Shown here: positions 6,970 to 8,934 of the stretch, in pieces
How positions within the stretch are numbered: the stretch's first letter is position 1
How the letters are laid out: every line of letters begins with the position of its first letter
Assembly (NCBI GenBank): GCA_038237055.1
Contig: JBBRZD010000117.1
Span: 1-8,934, forward strand
Reading direction: 5' to 3'
DNA: 8,934 bases
From: Dokdonella_A sp038237055
Lineage (GTDB): Bacteria > Pseudomonadota > Gammaproteobacteria > Xanthomonadales > Rhodanobacteraceae
Program-made: the position numbers and the translations under genes
The notes under the pieces: model-generated
What the model was told of the DNA's origin: nothing
What the model saw: only the letters and a program-made list of their open reading frames with translations
Databases searched by the model: none

Positions 6970-7283
6970 CACGACACTCCGATTTCGCGAATCGCCTTTT
7001 TACCATGCTGCGGAGGTCATCCCATGACGCGGGGCTCACGGTCTGCTGGTCGGTACCGGATGCCGTCGCTCGTGCAGAGCCTGCTTTCGATGGCGCCTCG
7101 TGGCAAGGCTCGGCCGAACGCATGAGCTGAATGCGCCGCGCGCGCTATCGCACACGCCATATGAAACGTGACCTGCTCGACGGGATCGACGATTGCCGGT
7201 CGCTGCGACAACCCCGCGGGCGTACGATGGAAAATCCCGCACGATGCGCGCGCTGTCGCATCGACATTTCAGAGGACACCAAC
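6970..7283. other. Shared upstream region of the two divergent propeller genes
   Basis: About 310 bases separate the two starts and should contain both promoters. For the rightward gene the best -10-like hexamer is TACGAT (7223-7228), with no good -35. For the leftward gene only AT-rich GGTAAAAAG on the minus strand (around 6995-7005) stands out. The rightward frame is open back to an ATG at 7131, but residues upstream of 7284 are basic and not signal-like, so I treat them as untranslated. A short frame with a GGAGG ribosome-like site (ATG 7024 to TGA 7125, 33 residues) also lies here; support is low. No inverted repeat suggesting a regulator site was evident. Confidence 0.4.
7271..7277 (+). 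promoter_or_regulatory. Ribosome binding site deciding the start at 7284
   Basis: AGAGGAC lies six bases before the ATG at 7284, which begins a good signal peptide. This places the start 51 codons inside the longest open frame, whose ATG at 7131 has no comparable site. Confidence 0.65.
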
Positions 7284-8816
7284 ATGCCATGCATGCGCTC
7301 GCTCCTTCATGTCGGCCTGATCGCAGGCGCATCAATGCTCGCCGCCGACGCCTTCGCCGCGGATTGGCTGCAATGGGGTTTTGATCCCTCGCACAGCGCG
7401 AACAATGATGTCGAAGCAGCCGTCACCACGGCCAACGTCAACCAGCTGGTGCAGAAGTATTCGGTCGCCATGACCGACCGCTCCAACAGCGCGCCGGTGT
7501 TCGCGCAGGGCATCACGGTCGGCGCGGATACGCTGGACCTGGTGTTCTTCACCGCGCAGAGCGGCCGAACGACGGCCTTCGATGCCGCCACCGGCACTGT
7601 GGTGTGGTCGAAAACGACAAGCGGCGGCCCGTCGCCGGTCGAGGCGTCGCCAGCGATTGATCCCAACCGCCAATTCGTCTACGGATATGGCGTCGATGGC
7701 AAGGTGCACAAGTATGCGATTGCGGACGGCACCGAGACGATCACGGGGGGCTGGCCGCAGATCGCAACCGTGAAACCTTCGGTCGAGAAAGGCGCCTCGG
7801 CACTGGCTTTTGCGACGTCCGGCGGCATCGCGCGCCTGTACGTCGTCAACAACGGCTACGTCGGCGATGGCGGCGACTACCAAGGTCACATCACAACGGT
7901 CGATCTGGCAACCGGTGCACAGCGCGTGTTCAACACGATGTGCAGCACGCTCACGATCCATATGATCCAGAACGGCCAGAATGGCGTAAACGACTGCGCT
8001 GATGTGCAGAGCGGCATCTGGGGACGTCCCGGCGCAACCTACGACGCCGTGACCGATCGCGTCTACATCGCGACCGGCAATGGCCAATTCAACGCGAACA
8101 CTGGCGGCTCCAACTGGGGCGACAGTGTGCTCGCGCTGCACGCGGATGGAACCGGGGCCGGTGCGGGCTTGCCGCTGGACAGCTACACGCCCACCAACTA
8201 TGCCCAGCTCGACGGCAGCGATATCGACCTCGGTTCCGTCTCGCTGTCGATCTTGCCCGCTCCGGCCGCGAGTTTGGTGCAGCACATCGGTTTGCAGACA
8301 GGCAAGGATTCGAAACTGCGCCTGATCAATCTCGACAACATGAGCGGTAGCGGCGCAGCCGGAGGTGTCGGCGGCGAAATCGAATTGATCAACGTGCCGA
8401 TCAGCCAATCGGGACTGAAGTCGCAACCGGCGATCTGGGTGGATACTCAGGGCGATGGCGCCACCTGGGTCTACATGGCCAACAGCAACGGCATTTCAGG
8501 CCTGAAGCTCACGCTGACCGGCGCAAATGTTCCGCATCTGCAGCCAACTTGGCAGCAGAACTCGACCGCAACGTCGGCAATCGTCGCGAACGGCATCGTC
8601 TACCACGCCGGATCCTGCGCGGGCGGAACGTGCATCCTTGCGCGGGATCCGCACAGCGGCGCCGTGTTGTGGACGTCGCCGGTGATCGGCTCGATGAAAT
8701 GGCAAAGTCCCATTCTCGTTAACGGCGCCATCTACATCACGGACCAGAACAAGAAGCTGTGGAAGTTTGCGCTGCCTTTCACCGACACGATTTTTGCGAA
8801 CGGCTTTGATGACTGA
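7284..8816 (+). CDS. Secreted PQQ-like (quinoprotein-type) beta-propeller repeat protein
   Basis: A 510-residue exported protein. The first 25 residues are a signal peptide (MPCMRSLL, hydrophobic core, ADAFA then ADW); Cys3 is too early for a lipobox. The mature protein opens with DWLQWGFDPSHSANN, typical of PQQ-binding-like propellers, and carries repeated blade motifs of the form aD..tG...W: TTAFDAATGTVVWSK (96-110), HITTVDLATGAQRVF (202-216), ILARDPHSGAVLWTS (451-465) and AIYITDQNKKLWKF (482-495). A segment SGIWGRPGATYDAVTDRVYI (243-262) followed by ATGNG recalls quinoprotein dehydrogenases. Four mature cysteines (220, 238, 445, 450) could form two disulfides. No N-terminal or C-terminal cytochrome c CxxCH is present. 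Enzymatic activity and cofactor are unknown; it could be a PQQ enzyme or a binding scaffold. It ends DTIFANGFDD, almost the tail of the divergent sugar dehydrogenase-like protein, which suggests shared export or anchoring. Confidence 0.88.
   Translation: MPCMRSLLHVGLIAGASMLAADAFAADWLQWGFDPSHSANNDVEAAVTTANVNQLVQKYSVAMTDRSNSAPVFAQGITVGADTLDLVFFTAQSGRTTAFDAATGTVVWSKTTSGGPSPVEASPAIDPNRQFVYGYGVDGKVHKYAIADGTETITGGWPQIATVKPSVEKGASALAFATSGGIARLYVVNNGYVGDGGDYQGHITTVDLATGAQRVFNTMCSTLTIHMIQNGQNGVNDCADVQSGIWGRPGATYDAVTDRVYIATGNGQFNANTGGSNWGDSVLALHADGTGAGAGLPLDSYTPTNYAQLDGSDIDLGSVSLSILPAPAASLVQHIGLQTGKDSKLRLINLDNMSGSGAAGGVGGEIELINVPISQSGLKSQPAIWVDTQGDGATWVYMANSNGISGLKLTLTGANVPHLQPTWQQNSTATSAIVANGIVYHAGSCAGGTCILARDPHSGAVLWTSPVIGSMKWQSPILVNGAIYITDQNKKLWKFALPFTDTIFANGFDD
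8784..8816 (+). other. C-terminal tail DTIFANGFDD on the PQQ-like repeat protein
   Basis: The last ten codons and stop follow the final blade strand (LWKFALPFT). They match the DSIFANGFE tail of the divergent neighbour apart from Ser/Thr, Glu/Asp and one extra Asp. The tail has no hydrophobic helix and no basic end, so it is not a PEP-CTERM or sortase-type signal. Confidence 0.75.
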
Positions 8817-8829
8817 TGCGGAGAACTCG

Positions 8830-8853
8830 GCGAGCGTCTTTCAGCGCGCTCGC
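8830..8853. terminator. Hairpin between convergent genes
   Basis: GCGAGCG (8830-8836) and CGCTCGC (8847-8853) form a perfect seven-pair stem with a ten-base loop. It lies between the stop at 8816 and the 3' end of the minus-strand gene, and includes that gene's stop codon. No T run follows on either strand, so it is at best a non-canonical shared terminator. Confidence 0.3.
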
Positions 8854-8934
8854 TTGAGCCTGATCAACGCCGAGATATCTTCGTCCCCGTAACCTTGCGC
8901 AAGCAGCACCGCATAGTCGGCCAAAGACTTCTCG
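8841..8934 (-). CDS. Probable 3-hydroxyisobutyrate/6-phosphogluconate dehydrogenase-family oxidoreductase (C-terminal fragment)
   Basis: Only the last 30 residues are in the window, in a minus-strand frame that ends in TGA at 8841-8843. They read EKSLADYAVLLAQGYGDEDI (first 20) followed by SALIRLKRAR. The pattern Y..L.AQG.GD.DISALI is the usual end of beta-hydroxyacid dehydrogenases of the HIBADH/GarR/GlxR type, NAD(P)-dependent enzymes acting on 3-hydroxyisobutyrate, tartronate semialdehyde or related acids. With so little sequence neither substrate nor symbol can be given. It converges on the PQQ-like gene with a 24-base gap. Confidence 0.5.
   Translation of the reverse strand, partial: EKSLADYAVLLAQGYGDEDISALIRLKRAR

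Noticed and set aside
7131..7283. N-terminal extension of the PQQ-like protein from the ATG at 7131
   Set aside because: The extra 51 residues are basic, contain no signal and have no good ribosome site, while ATG 7284 has AGAGGAC and a proper signal peptide.
7332..8426. 364-codon minus-strand open frame
   Set aside because: Antisense to the PQQ-like repeat protein, whose plus-strand frame has a signal peptide and repeated blade motifs; the antisense product has no family features.
1..8934. tRNA, rRNA, CRISPR array, insertion sequence or toxin/defence genes
   Set aside because: Reading both strands I found no cloverleaf-like sequence, no regularly spaced repeats, no transposase motifs and no terminal inverted repeats.

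Overview
The window looks like a chromosomal segment of a high-GC gammaproteobacterium of the Xanthomonadales/Lysobacterales, probably of the Rhodanobacteraceae type (Dokdonella-like). This rests on three things: the arginyl-tRNA synthetase sequence, which resembles the Xanthomonas enzyme as I remember it; the divergent coaBC/radC pair; and two secreted proteins ending in an IFANGFE-type tail, which I recall from Dokdonella-like genomes. No database search was possible, so the placement is inference.

Region 1 (1-4996 and on to 5622) is housekeeping. The first 914 bases hold, on the minus strand, the N-terminal three quarters of coaBC (coenzyme A biosynthesis), cut by the window edge. Divergently on the plus strand lie radC (1213-1875), an uncharacterised protein with an HD/phosphodiesterase-like catalytic layout (1984-3048), argS (3311-4996), and an FtsN-like SPOR-domain membrane protein (4996-5622) whose start overlaps the argS stop by one base. 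Short promoter-like -10 elements precede the HD gene and argS. A 40-codon reading frame (1094-1216) ends in an ATGA overlap with radC.

Region 2 (5656-8816) is accessory. Two exported beta-propeller proteins are transcribed divergently from a shared intergenic region of about 310 bases: a GSDH-family PQQ sugar dehydrogenase-like protein (minus, 5656-6969) and a PQQ-like repeat protein (plus, 7284-8816). They belong to different propeller families, yet end in nearly the same residues, DSIFANGFE and DTIFANGFDD. The last 94 bases hold, on the minus strand, the C-terminus of what is probably a 3-hydroxyisobutyrate/6-phosphogluconate dehydrogenase-family enzyme.

I found no RNA gene, mobile element, CRISPR array or defence system. 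The observations most worth following are the shared C-terminal tail of the two secreted propellers, and the HD protein, which matches the class I cyclic-nucleotide phosphodiesterase layout by eye while lacking two residues conserved in that family.
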